Source: an uncultured Macellibacteroides sp. (GTDB lineage: Bacteria; Bacteroidota; Bacteroidia; Bacteroidales; Tannerellaceae). From it: a stretch of DNA of 64,000 nucleotides. Below the pieces are notes generated by a model, which did not search any database, was not told the origin of the DNA, and saw only the letters and a list, made by a program, of their open reading frames with translations. Where the stretch lies: contig NZ_OY762974.1 of NCBI RefSeq assembly GCF_963667135.1, positions 1 to 64,000 of the forward strand, in the 5' to 3' direction. Made by a program: the position numbers and the translations under genes. The first letter of the stretch is position 1. Each line of letters starts with the position of its first letter. Of this stretch, positions 7,454 to 16,728 are shown piece after piece.

Positions 7454-9079
7454 TCAGCGATACTTGCAACAGCCGGGTAATGCGTCGTAGACTGCTTTGC
7501 TGGCTTTGTGCTTTTCGGTATCGTGTCCAACCTTTGCAATGGCTCTGCTTACGGCATCGGAGGAAGTTTTAGCAGGGTCTAGCTGTAGCTGCAGTATCTT
7601 TGAAGTCTGGTCCCATACTGCAGAGGTTACGCCATTCACTCCTTTGGCTGCTTTTTCGATCCGGTCTTTACACATTTCGCAATTGCCCTGCACTTTAAGA
7701 AAATCGGTTTTAACTTTCGCTGTTTCGACTTTTGCTGCAACAGCCTGTTTGTGCGCGGAATGATCGGTAGCGGCAGCATGTGCGGAGTGGCCCGACATAG
7801 GTTGGGCCTGGTCTTCTACCGGGTTCATCATGCTTCGTTTTCCTTCCAGCTGTGCACTGGCATCTACGGAGAATACGCCGTTGGTAACTATCTCCTCGCC
7901 TTCTTGCAGGCCGTTAAGCACTATATACGAACCTCCCAGCGACGGACCCAGATCGATCTCTCTTAACAAGAACGACGGAACATCTACGTCGGGTTGCTTT
8001 ACATAAACAACCGAGCGCTTGCCTGTCCATAGTACGGCCGATTGTGGTACCACGATTTGGTTATCGTATCCTCGCAAGGATGCCTGCACCTGCGCCGTTG
8101 CATACATTTCCGGTTTAAATTCCATTCCGGGATTTCCCGTTTCCACACGCACACGAGCCGTACGGGTAGTTGGGTCTATTATGGGATCGATAAATGCAAT
8201 GGTTCCGGTATAGGTTTTGCCCGGAAGCGCCTGCAATGTAAAGTTAACTTTGTCTCCTTTCTTAATGAATGGCAAGTCTACTTCGTAGGCATCGAACATC
8301 GCCCATACCTTTGAAAGGTTGGCTATATCGAACAGCACGCTTCCCTGGGATACATAATCGCCCCGGTTTACCCGTTTTGTCATCACCACGCCGCTAACAT
8401 TGGCTTTTATCTCCACAAGAGGCGAAGCCTGGTTAGACTTTTCGATGGCAGCAATCTGCGCATTGGTCAGCTTCCAGTAAGATAGCTTATCGCGGGCAGC
8501 GGCAATCAGTCCGGCTTGTCCCATACGTACAGCCTCCAGTAATTCCTGCTGGGCATTATACAGTTCGGGCGAATAGATGGTTGCCAGTGTTTGTCCCTGC
8601 CGAACCTGCTCGCCGGTAAAAGTAATGTTAAGCGTTTCTATACGACCGGAAACATGGGCGGTTTGCGACTGCAGACTACGTTCGTCCGGGGCAATTTTAC
8701 CATAGAGACGAACGGTCTTGACCGGGTTGCCCCGGCTTAAAAGGGTTGTTTGCACATTGGCAAGTGCAGCCGCTTCGTCCGACAACTGAATAGCGGCAGG
8801 GTCTGCCATTGCTCCGGAAGCGTTTCCTGCAGTACGTACCGGAATTAAGTCCATGGCACAGATCGGACACTTACCCGGCTTATCCTGTCTGATCTGAGGG
8901 TGCATGGAACAAGTCCACACCTCGGCGGCATCTTCGCCGGCTGCATGTTCGTGATCGTGGGTCTGTTTTATTTCCTGATTGGGAGAGCTGAATATAAGCC
9001 AGCCAAGCAAGAATCCGCCAAGAGCAAGTGCTGTATAGCGAACCGATTTCAATTTGATTATTTCTACTATATTTTTCAT
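7454..9079 (-). CDS. cusB: CusB-type RND efflux adaptor with two metal-binding domains
   Basis: Periplasmic adaptor joining the CusA pump to the CusC outer-membrane channel. It has an N-terminal membrane anchor (residues 14-31) and a His-rich stretch (HDHEH). A heavy-metal-binding domain at about 55-81 contains WTCSMHPQ and CPICAMDL. The membrane-fusion core runs from about 100 to 420, and a linker rich in Met and His follows (PMSGHSAHAAATDHSAHK). A C-terminal HMA-like domain from about 463 carries the metal site GNCEMCKD. The tail ends CCKYR. Fusion of a second metal chaperone domain at the C-terminus lengthens it to 541 residues. It is the last gene of the operon, 13 bp after cusC. Copper or silver is the likely substrate. 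Confidence 0.92.
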   Translation of the reverse strand: MKNIVEIIKLKSVRYTALALGGFLLGWLIFSSPNQEIKQTHDHEHAAGEDAAEVWTCSMHPQIRQDKPGKCPICAMDLIPVRTAGNASGAMADPAAIQLSDEAAALANVQTTLLSRGNPVKTVRLYGKIAPDERSLQSQTAHVSGRIETLNITFTGEQVRQGQTLATIYSPELYNAQQELLEAVRMGQAGLIAAARDKLSYWKLTNAQIAAIEKSNQASPLVEIKANVSGVVMTKRVNRGDYVSQGSVLFDIANLSKVWAMFDAYEVDLPFIKKGDKVNFTLQALPGKTYTGTIAFIDPIIDPTTRTARVRVETGNPGMEFKPEMYATAQVQASLRGYDNQIVVPQSAVLWTGKRSVVYVKQPDVDVPSFLLREIDLGPSLGGSYIVLNGLQEGEEIVTNGVFSVDASAQLEGKRSMMNPVEDQAQPMSGHSAHAAATDHSAHKQAVAAKVETAKVKTDFLKVQGNCEMCKDRIEKAAKGVNGVTSAVWDQTSKILQLQLDPAKTSSDAVSRAIAKVGHDTEKHKASKAVYDALPGCCKYR

Positions 9080-9092
9080 ATGTTTTTTCTTT

Positions 9093-10568
9093 TTATTCGA
9101 ACGATGACCTTGATATTAATTTGTCTATTCCGGCAACCCGGGTATTATATTCCGCTACAGCTTCGCTTCGTTTTAGCTGATATTCCAGCAACTGACGCTC
9201 CACCTGAATTACATCGGTAAGCGAGGCAACCCCTGCAGAAAATTCGCGCGTAATGAGATGATAAGTAGATTGCGACAGCTGGTACTGTTTGTCGTAAAGG
9301 GCTATTTTACGGGAAGCATCTGCCAGTTGTTGCTTTAAAGTACTGTAGTCTGCCTGCATTACGTTAAACATATCCGCGTACTTTAGCTCGCTTGCCTGCC
9401 GGTAGTAAGCACTTTCCCGTTGCTGTGCATTGTACTTTTTCCGGAATATGGGGATGGATATTTTCACCATCGGCATAATCATATCCTTCCCATTCATGCT
9501 GTTCATCGAACTCATATCGGACGGATCCACAGGGTTCTTGCCAAGTATGGAGTATTGCAACCCTACGCCAAACATGGGATAGCTCATCTTTTTATCCATC
9601 TCGGCTTTAGCCTTGTAAGATCTCTTTTCCGCATCAAGCATCGCCAGCATCGGATTCGAAGCAAGACTATCCAGCACCGCTTGATCGTTGGCGAGATAAG
9701 TCAGCTGAATCAATGTGTCGGGAACCATCACGGGCATTCGCTGGTCGCGGTTCAAGAGCGAATTGAAGGTAGCTTCGGCTGCTATTCGTTTGGATTCGAT
9801 GGTTTGCAGGGCATTCTCAAGCTCTGCAATTTCGAGTTGAATGCGAAGCACATCCGACATACCTCCCGTTGCTCCGCCTCCCATGGGAGCCATAGCACCA
9901 GCCGAAACAGTTCCTGACGAGATAGATGGACTTCCTCCCGAAGTAGCCGGAGAAGAACCCATTCCGCTCATTCCCGACATTCCTCCCGAGGAAGAGGATG
10001 TTGCTGCCGGGGTTGCGGGCGATGCGGGCATACGGGTAGAACTTCCTCCCGACGAATTAGCGCCCGGCGCAGAAAAACGTCTTATAGCCAATTGTTCCAA
10101 CTGTTTCAGTAAAACTATATTGGACGCGGTATTCTTATACTGCTCGTTAAGGTTACAGAGCTGGTACCACTGACTTTTCACATTGAAGTAAAGATTGTTT
10201 TTGGCGTCTCTGAACTCTTCGTATTTCATGCGGGCCATCTCGGCTGCTTCGGTTCTCGCGGCTTTTTGGGTACCAAACCATGGAAACATCTGCATCAGGG
10301 TTAAATCGGCTTTTTGCCGGCCCATCAATGTTTCCATCGGTTCAAGGAAATAACCTATTTCAAGCTCAGGATCGGCGTAAGCGCCTGCCTGAGGCACTCG
10401 TTCCAACGATGCTTTGTAACTTGAAAAGGAGGCATTCACCTGCGGATTATTTTGCGCGGCAATCTTAAGGTATGTCTGCAGACTGTCGGATTCCTGCGCC
10501 TTTGCTCCCGTGGGAATCAGCAAAGCGACTATCCAAAGGAAACTATATTGTATGATTTTATTCTTCAT
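9093..10568 (-). CDS. cusC: TolC-family outer membrane efflux protein (CusC-like)
   Basis: Outer-membrane channel of the metal efflux complex. It has a signal peptide (IVALLIPTGAKAQ) and two repeats of the long alpha-helical barrel pattern with conserved features such as SDVLRIQLEIAELENAL and VASLTDVIQVERQLLEYQ. Residues about 170-236 are a low-complexity insert rich in Gly, Ser, Ala, Pro and Met (GGMSGMSGMGSS, GAMAPMGGGATGGMSD). This is unusual in a TolC protein and could bind copper through methionines. Its start overlaps the end of cusA by 11 nt, pointing to translational coupling. Length is 491 residues. Confidence 0.92.
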   Translation of the reverse strand: MKNKIIQYSFLWIVALLIPTGAKAQESDSLQTYLKIAAQNNPQVNASFSSYKASLERVPQAGAYADPELEIGYFLEPMETLMGRQKADLTLMQMFPWFGTQKAARTEAAEMARMKYEEFRDAKNNLYFNVKSQWYQLCNLNEQYKNTASNIVLLKQLEQLAIRRFSAPGANSSGGSSTRMPASPATPAATSSSSGGMSGMSGMGSSPATSGGSPSISSGTVSAGAMAPMGGGATGGMSDVLRIQLEIAELENALQTIESKRIAAEATFNSLLNRDQRMPVMVPDTLIQLTYLANDQAVLDSLASNPMLAMLDAEKRSYKAKAEMDKKMSYPMFGVGLQYSILGKNPVDPSDMSSMNSMNGKDMIMPMVKISIPIFRKKYNAQQRESAYYRQASELKYADMFNVMQADYSTLKQQLADASRKIALYDKQYQLSQSTYHLITREFSAGVASLTDVIQVERQLLEYQLKRSEAVAEYNTRVAGIDKLISRSSFE

Positions 10569-13500
10569 TGTTTAATTCCTCCTTATTTAGTGATTGACTC
10601 TCCTTTAGGATTTTCTTTTGTTCTTTTCTGAGAACTCCTTCACGCCACCAGCATTGCAAAACGGGAACTACAAACATGGTCATGGATTGTATCAGCATTC
10701 CCCCGAATGTTGGAATAGACATAGGTACCATGATGTCGGCTCCTTTTCCGGTAGATGTAAGAACGGGAAGCAAAGCGATAAGCGTGGTAGCGGTTGTCAT
10801 TGCCGCCGGGCGTATTCTTTTTAGTCCCGCAAATACTACGGCTTCGCGGATAGCGATCATCGAATTGGGTTTGCGTTGTTCAAATACGTCGTGAATATAG
10901 GTTCCCATCAGCACCCCATCGTCGGTCGCTATCCCGAACAGGGCAATAAACCCTACCCACACGGCGACACTAAGATTGATGGTATGCATCTGAAACAATT
11001 CACGCATATTGACTCCGCTTACCGTAAAGTTCATAAACCAATCCTGTCCGTAGAGCCACAAAAGGATAAATCCTCCTGCAAAAGCAACAAATACTCCGGA
11101 GAAGTGAATCATCGAAGCGGTTACTGTTTTGAACTGGAAATAAAGAACCAGCAAAATAGATAGAAGAGCAATCGGTATTACAATCATCAGTCGTTTGGTG
11201 GCACGTTCCTGCTGTTCGTAGTTACCTGCAAACTTATAGGATACTCCCTTTCCAAGCTTTAACTCTCCGTTGCTGATCTTTTTATCCAGGATTTTGGCCG
11301 CCTCTTTCACGACATCCACTTCGGCCTTTCCGGCTAACTTATCAAAAATAACGTATCCCAAAAGGAAAGTATTCTCGCTCTGAATCATCTGCGCCCCGCG
11401 TTCATAGCCGATGTCGGCCAATTCTTCGAGAGGAACCTGCGCGCCCGTTGCGGTAGGTATCAGTAACTTGGCAAGCTCGTCCGGACTGTCGCGTAGTTCG
11501 CGTGCGTAACGAAGCCGAACAGGAAAGCGTTCGCGGCCTTCGACCGTCGAAGTAAGAACCATTCCTCCCACAGCTGCACCCAAAACCTCTTGCAAGTCGG
11601 CCACATTCACTCCGTAACGGGCCATATTTGTACGGTTTAGCGTAATTTCAAGATAAGGAGCTCCCACTGCTCTGTCGTAAAACACAGACGAAGGAATTAC
11701 GGATGGCACCTCTTTCAAGGCTTGTTCGATGGCTTTCCCTCCTGCTTCTATCGCATCCAGATCGGGTCCGTATACTTTAATTCCCATCGGTGCCCGCATA
11801 CCCGTCGAAAGCATTACCTGCCGCGCTTCAATCGGCTGAAGTTTAGGTGCGGATGTTAATCCGGGCAAATGGGTTACATTCACAATCTCCTGCCAGATAT
11901 CGTTGGTGTTCTTGATTTCCGGACGCCACTGGCGCAGGTAGTCTCCGCCATGATCTGCAATCAGGCTATCTGCAGGTATCAACCGGAATCCATCAGCCGG
12001 ATTGTATGAACCTCCGCTTTTGAGAATAAACGCTCCTTTGCGGTTTACTTTAAATCGCATCCGGCGACCATCGCTGTCCAGTATAAATTCGGGACGGTAG
12101 TTGATGGTGTTCTCAAACATCTGCACCGGAGCCGGATCGAGAGCAGAATTAACACGTCCCCATTTTCCGACTGCCACTTCCACTTCGGGGATGGCGGCCA
12201 GGCGACGATCCAGTGATTCTATTAATTTTAAGTTCTGTCCCACACCGGTATGAGGCATGCTTGTTGGCATCAACAGGAAAGATCCTTCGTTGAGACTGGG
12301 CATAAACTCCTGTCCTACTCCCGGGAACTGATTAGACGGACCACTCCAAAGAGCTGTCTGACGAAACGATTTCCAGCCTAACTTCTCGAACCCGGTTGCC
12401 ACAAAACCGAAACTCCGGTCAAATCCCAACCAGATAACCATTCCGAAAAGAATGGTAAACAAGGGAATTGCCATAAACTTCCACCGGTTATTGAGGCTCC
12501 ATCTCAGTATGCGTTCATAATAAATAACCAACGACCAGAGAATCCCCAGAATAACAGCGACGCTAGCTGCTACAAACAAAATATTGGGAGTGATACCTTT
12601 TATGGGTCCCATAGGGAGCCATGCTTCGGACAAGTAAAACACAGCTACTAACAACGCAATACCGATGTTAATATAGGTACTCATCTTCGGATTCTTCCAC
12701 CTGTATGCCAGCAGGTTATTAATCCCTACGGCTGTTAGACCCAATGCTGGCAAACTTCCGTAAACAATAGATAGTACAAGACCTGCAGCTATTAGTATAT
12801 AATTGGTTACAGTCCGCACAAGTTTTGAGTTTGTTCGGATAGAGAACATAAAATAAGTGAGCGTAGGCAACACAACCAATCCCAGAACTAAAGCTGAGCT
12901 TAGGGCAAACGTTTTGGTAAAGGCCAGCGGATGGAACATTTTTCCTTCCTGCGCCTCCATGGCAAATACGGGGATAAAGCTGATAACCGTTGTAAGCATC
13001 CCTGTAAATACCGCTCCAGAAACCTCGCCGATGGCTTTGTGAATCAGATTCACAAATGGTTTTCCTTTTCGGATTCCTTTATTTTCGGGCAATTCCATGT
13101 GCCGGATTACACTCTCCACAAACACAATTCCCACATCCACCATTACCCCAATAGCGATAGCGATACCCGAGAGGGCAACAATATTGGCATCGACTCCCGT
13201 ATTACGCATAATTATAAACGTGGAGAGCACGGCCAAGGGGAGCATGCTTGCTATAACAACGGATGCACGCAGATTGAGTATCAGCACAATGATTACAATG
13301 ATACAGATCAGAACTTCGTGCGAAAGAGCGGTTTCGAGTGTCCCGATGGTTTCCTTAATCAAACCGGTTCGGTCATAAAAAGGTACAACAGTAACTTTGG
13401 ATACGGTTCCGTCTTCAAGCACTTTTTGGGGAAGACCGGCATCCATTTCCTTTATCTTGGCCTTTACATTGTCAATAACCTTCAACGGATTGGATCCATA

Positions 13501-14430
13501 GCGCGCTACTACGACCCCTCCCACTGCTTCTACGCCTTCTTTGTCTAATCCTCCCCGACGGGTAGCCGGTCCCAGATTAACAAAAGCCACATCTCTGATT
13601 CGCACGGGCACACCGTTACGTACTGTTACTACGGCATCTTCAAGGTCGGACACCTTTTTAATGTAACCGAGTCCGCGGATAAGGTATTCTACCTGATTGA
13701 TCTCAACGGTCTCGGCCCCAATATCCAAATTGCTTTTCTGAACGGCACCCATTACGTCCATAACAGACACATTGAAGGAGCGCATGGCATCGGGATTCAG
13801 TTCTACCTGATACTCGCGCACAAAACCGCCGGCCGATGCCACTTCCGAAACACCTTCGGCTGCAGAAAGGGAATACTTTACGTAAAAGTCCTGAATAGTA
13901 CGAAGCTCTTCCGCATCCCATCCTCCGGTTGGTTTGCCGGTTTTAGGGTCTCGTCCTTCCAGCGTATACCAATATATTTGTCCCAATGCCGTGGCGTCCG
14001 GTCCTAATGCGGGCTGCACATCTGCCGGTAAAGTACCCGGAGGCAAAGAATTTAACTTCTCCAACACACGCGAACGACTCCAATAGAATTCCACATCATC
14101 GTTAAAGATGATATAGATAAATGACATCCCGAACATGGATGTGCTCCGGATTGTTTTTACTCCGGGTATCCCCAGTAATGAAGTGGTAAGCGGATAGGTT
14201 ATCTGATCCTGAATATCTTTTGGAGAGCGTCCCATCCATTCGGTGGCAACAATCTGCTGGTTGTCGCCAATATCAGGAATGGCATCCACCGGAACCGGAT
14301 CACGGGGGATAAATCCACCATCACCCCAACTAAAAGGAGCGGTAGATATTCCCCACACAACTATCAATACGAGTAGCAAGGAGGTTATCACCCTGTTCTC
14401 AAGAAAATATCGTATTGTCTTGTTTATCAT
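10558..14430 (-). CDS. cusA: CusA/CzcA-type heavy metal RND efflux pump
   Basis: Inner-membrane proton-driven pump for monovalent metal ions. Typical features are the N-terminal TM helix, DPVPVDAIPDIGDNQ, the TM4 segment with ALSGIAIAIGVMVDVGIVFVE and GIATDDGVLMGTY near the C-terminus. Met residues in the porter region (EFMPSLNEGSFLLMPTSMPHTG) fit copper or silver. At 1290 residues it is about 240 longer than E. coli CusA. One addition (residues about 535-645) adds several hydrophobic segments; another lies in the periplasmic domain around 770-850 (RRMRFKVNRKGAFI...). It precedes cusC with an 11-nt overlap and follows a 40-residue peptide gene with an overlapping stop/start. Confidence 0.93.
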   Translation of the reverse strand: MINKTIRYFLENRVITSLLLVLIVVWGISTAPFSWGDGGFIPRDPVPVDAIPDIGDNQQIVATEWMGRSPKDIQDQITYPLTTSLLGIPGVKTIRSTSMFGMSFIYIIFNDDVEFYWSRSRVLEKLNSLPPGTLPADVQPALGPDATALGQIYWYTLEGRDPKTGKPTGGWDAEELRTIQDFYVKYSLSAAEGVSEVASAGGFVREYQVELNPDAMRSFNVSVMDVMGAVQKSNLDIGAETVEINQVEYLIRGLGYIKKVSDLEDAVVTVRNGVPVRIRDVAFVNLGPATRRGGLDKEGVEAVGGVVVARYGSNPLKVIDNVKAKIKEMDAGLPQKVLEDGTVSKVTVVPFYDRTGLIKETIGTLETALSHEVLICIIVIIVLILNLRASVVIASMLPLAVLSTFIIMRNTGVDANIVALSGIAIAIGVMVDVGIVFVESVIRHMELPENKGIRKGKPFVNLIHKAIGEVSGAVFTGMLTTVISFIPVFAMEAQEGKMFHPLAFTKTFALSSALVLGLVVLPTLTYFMFSIRTNSKLVRTVTNYILIAAGLVLSIVYGSLPALGLTAVGINNLLAYRWKNPKMSTYINIGIALLVAVFYLSEAWLPMGPIKGITPNILFVAASVAVILGILWSLVIYYERILRWSLNNRWKFMAIPLFTILFGMVIWLGFDRSFGFVATGFEKLGWKSFRQTALWSGPSNQFPGVGQEFMPSLNEGSFLLMPTSMPHTGVGQNLKLIESLDRRLAAIPEVEVAVGKWGRVNSALDPAPVQMFENTINYRPEFILDSDGRRMRFKVNRKGAFILKSGGSYNPADGFRLIPADSLIADHGGDYLRQWRPEIKNTNDIWQEIVNVTHLPGLTSAPKLQPIEARQVMLSTGMRAPMGIKVYGPDLDAIEAGGKAIEQALKEVPSVIPSSVFYDRAVGAPYLEITLNRTNMARYGVNVADLQEVLGAAVGGMVLTSTVEGRERFPVRLRYARELRDSPDELAKLLIPTATGAQVPLEELADIGYERGAQMIQSENTFLLGYVIFDKLAGKAEVDVVKEAAKILDKKISNGELKLGKGVSYKFAGNYEQQERATKRLMIVIPIALLSILLVLYFQFKTVTASMIHFSGVFVAFAGGFILLWLYGQDWFMNFTVSGVNMRELFQMHTINLSVAVWVGFIALFGIATDDGVLMGTYIHDVFEQRKPNSMIAIREAVVFAGLKRIRPAAMTTATTLIALLPVLTSTGKGADIMVPMSIPTFGGMLIQSMTMFVVPVLQCWWREGVLRKEQKKILKESQSLNKEELNNEE

Positions 14431-14549
14431 AATGTTGCGGCATTAATAAACAAAACAATCTGTTTTGCTTGAGTCTGTGCAAAACTAACATTTGAAACCA
14501 ATAGCAGACTAATGATTACAAATAGAATTCTTTTATTTAAAGTTTTCAT
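14427..14549 (-). CDS. Small exported peptide coupled to cusA
   Basis: A 40-residue frame beginning MKTLNKRILFVIISLLLV and continuing SNVSFAQTQAKQ has a textbook signal peptide with a cleavage site near SFA|QT. Its stop TGA overlaps the cusA ATG (ATGA), which indicates translational coupling. The 16-residue mature part (QTQAKQIVLFINAATL) matches no family I know. It could be a leader peptide controlling cusA translation or the remains of a longer secreted metal-binding protein. Confidence 0.6.
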   Translation of the reverse strand: MKTLNKRILFVIISLLLVSNVSFAQTQAKQIVLFINAATL

Positions 14550-14766
14550 TTTATATACGATTATGATTTTATTCTATTCTTTGTTAAATCTCATTCTTCG
14601 GCGAATGAGGTAGAAATAGTAGCCTGTTTCAGTTATAATTTGACTAAAATACAAAACAAATATCTCTGGATATTAGATAGATAAACACCTTTCTTTAAAA
14701 AAAGAAAAGCATAGCATTTGTTTTGTAAATCAGTAGAAAACTGAAACTTACAACAATATCAAAGAA
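14550..14766 (-). other. Leader region upstream of the cus operon
   Basis: 217 bp without a gene. A 7-bp hairpin CTCATTC/GAATGAG with a 6-nt loop lies at 14590-14609, inside the untranslated leader when read toward cusA. No convincing -33/-7 pair is seen for a separate cus promoter, so cusA may be read from the HYC_CC_PP promoter. Confidence 0.4.
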
Positions 14767-15162
14767 TCAAATCAAAAACGTACAATTGCGGATGAACAGG
14801 GGTTGCCTGCTCACGTCGGGAGGTGAGGAATAATAAAAAGTAATTTTATCGGATGTAGATTCCGATGGAAGCAGGGAAAAGTTCATGTCGTACAATACTG
14901 CCACAACATAAGACAGATTTGCTCCGAGATTTATTTGTTCGACCAGATTCTGGTCAATAGAAATACGAAGAGTTTTGGTTTCATTTGAGCAGCAGCCTCC
15001 CGAGGAGTCGTCCATTCCACAGTTCGGACAAGAGTCTGATTCGTCGGACATAAATAAACTAACTTCCGCCAGCTTATCCATGCAATAATGGTAGTTGATG
15101 GCTACTCCCGTAGAAACACCAACGTACAATACGACTAATAGGACTGCTAAAAATTTTCTCAC
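14767..15162 (-). CDS. HYC_CC_PP family protein
   Basis: 131 residues with a signal peptide or membrane anchor (RKFLAVLLVVLYVGVSTG). It has the three marks that name the family: INYHYC, GGCCSNE (with a nearby CPNCG) and SSPPDVSRQP. Cys and His content and its place upstream of the Cus pump suggest a periplasmic copper-binding accessory. This is inference; the family has no assigned function that I know. The GTG at 15162 is chosen because the longer frame's ATG at 15216 falls between the -33 and -7 boxes of the promoter at 15190-15220. Confidence 0.8.
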   Translation of the reverse strand: MRKFLAVLLVVLYVGVSTGVAINYHYCMDKLAEVSLFMSDESDSCPNCGMDDSSGGCCSNETKTLRISIDQNLVEQINLGANLSYVVAVLYDMNFSLLPSESTSDKITFYYSSPPDVSRQPLFIRNCTFLI

Positions 15163-15189
15163 CTTAAATGAATAAAATAATATTATTTG

Positions 15190-15220
15190 CAAATAAACAG
15201 TATTTTTCTGACACATGCAA
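15190..15220 (-). promoter_or_regulatory. Promoter of the HYC_CC_PP gene
   Basis: Read on the minus strand: -33 TTGC (15217-15220), 19-bp spacer, -7 TTTATTTG (15190-15197). This places the transcript start near 15183 and supports translation from 15162. Confidence 0.6.
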
Positions 15221-15309
15221 TAGCCATTTATTTAATGCCAGTTAATATATAACAACGAAAAAGGAAAGTTGTTTTTCTGTTAATTACTAAAGAATTGAAA
15301 AGAAAAACC

Positions 15310-15317
15310 TATTTTTG
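15310..15317 (+). promoter_or_regulatory. -7 box of the M64 peptidase gene
   Basis: TATTTTTG matches TAnnTTTG and lies 37 bp before the ATG at 15354. No clear -33 box. Confidence 0.45.
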
Positions 15318-15353
15318 TGCTTTATGTATAGGTAACCATTGAATATATTTGAA

Positions 15354-16643
15354 ATGAAAACTTCTTGCGTGTTTGTTTTAGCTATGTTGCTTTTAGGGGG
15401 TGTTTGCAATGCCCAGAACGAATTTGATACTTTTTTTGTAAAGAAAAGTCTGCGAATTGATTTTGCACTGACAGGTAATGCAACGACCCAGCAAGCCGCC
15501 ATTCAACAGTTGCGTGAAGAGCCGGTATGGGGAGGTCCGGTTAAAAACCTGGAAGATCCGTTTAACTATGGCGGCTATTATGTAAATGTGTATGATGCCG
15601 AATCTGGCAAGAAAATTTATTCAAGGGGATTCAACACCTTGTTTGAAGAATGGAGAACTACCGATCAGGCAAAGAGTGAAACCCAGGCCTGGAACAACAG
15701 CGTATCTGTTCCTTTCCCCCAAAAACCCGTACAGATAGAAATTTGCGCCCGGGACAAAGCGGACATGAATTTTCATCCTCTTCTAAAACAACTTGTTGAT
15801 CCAAAAAGTATTTTTATAGATCGTAGTCCGTTAAAGAAAAACAAAGTAATCGAAATCCTATCCAACGGGGACTCTTCAAACAAGGCCGATCTGGTCTTTT
15901 TGGCTGAAGGATACACAGAAGCCGAGATGGATAAGTTCGAAGCTGATGCAAAACGTTTTACCAAAACATTGTTTGATACGCCTCCATTTGGCAAATACAA
16001 ATCGGACTTTAATGTATGGGCTGTTTGCGTTCCTTCCCAAGAAAGCGGAATGGATGTTTCGGGCAATGGAGTTTGGAAAAACACGGCACTTAATTCGGGA
16101 TACTATACGTTTGGCATTGACCGTTATCTTACATCTCAGGATCTGAAACCGATCCGTGATGCTGTTTGGGATGTTCCCTGCGATGCCATCTTTATTCTGG
16201 TTAATTCGGATACGTACGGCGGTGGTGGTATGTATAACTTTTATGCCATGAGCACGGCTAACAATAAATTGACATCTGTCGTTTTTGTTCACGAATTCGG
16301 TCATAGTTTCGCAGGACTTGCCGACGAATACTTTCAATCGGAGGTTGCTTATAATGACTTTTACAATCTGAAGTATGAACCTTGGGAACCTAACATCACC
16401 ACTCTTGTTGATTTCGACAAGAAATGGAAGGATCTTCTTCCTAAAAACACACCGGTTCCGACCCCGCTGGATGACAAATTCAAGGATAAAACCGGTGTAT
16501 TCGAAGGAGGGGGTTACCTATCCAAAGGCATATACCGTCCGATGGATAATTGTATGATGCGTAACTATCATCCATTCTGTCCTGCATGCCAGAGAGGCAT
16601 CACCCAGATGATAAATTTTCTGACGGACAGGCCTGTAAAATAG
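15354..16643 (+). CDS. M64 family zinc metallopeptidase, secreted
   Basis: 429 residues with a signal peptide (MKTSCVFVLAMLLLGGVCNA). The zinc site HEFGHSFAGLADEYF at about 313-327 fits the M64 pattern HExxHxxxGxxDE. The family was named for an IgA-cleaving peptidase, but most Bacteroidales members are uncharacterised. A preceding domain (residues about 25-140) is the M64 N-terminal beta domain. The start is set at the ATG 15354 rather than the TTG at 15339 because the signal peptide begins there. It stands alone, 85 bp before the amidase. Confidence 0.9.
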   Translation: MKTSCVFVLAMLLLGGVCNAQNEFDTFFVKKSLRIDFALTGNATTQQAAIQQLREEPVWGGPVKNLEDPFNYGGYYVNVYDAESGKKIYSRGFNTLFEEWRTTDQAKSETQAWNNSVSVPFPQKPVQIEICARDKADMNFHPLLKQLVDPKSIFIDRSPLKKNKVIEILSNGDSSNKADLVFLAEGYTEAEMDKFEADAKRFTKTLFDTPPFGKYKSDFNVWAVCVPSQESGMDVSGNGVWKNTALNSGYYTFGIDRYLTSQDLKPIRDAVWDVPCDAIFILVNSDTYGGGGMYNFYAMSTANNKLTSVVFVHEFGHSFAGLADEYFQSEVAYNDFYNLKYEPWEPNITTLVDFDKKWKDLLPKNTPVPTPLDDKFKDKTGVFEGGGYLSKGIYRPMDNCMMRNYHPFCPACQRGITQMINFLTDRPVK

Positions 16644-16694
16644 GGAACTAAGATTTATTACAATATATACTCTGTGTAAATTGGCAAAATTCAC

Positions 16695-16702
16695 TACATT
16701 TG
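16695..16702 (+). promoter_or_regulatory. -7 box of the amidase gene
   Basis: TACATTTG matches TAnnTTTG. It lies inside the longest reading frame (TTG at 16681) and 27 bp before the GTG at 16729, so it decides the start. Confidence 0.55.
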
Positions 16703-16728
16703 TAGCAAATTTACAAGTAATACGTAAA

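Noticed and set aside
12931-13548. 205-codon plus-strand frame within cusA
   Set aside because: Antisense to the pump; composition rich in His, Asn, Tyr and Ser as expected for a shadow frame.
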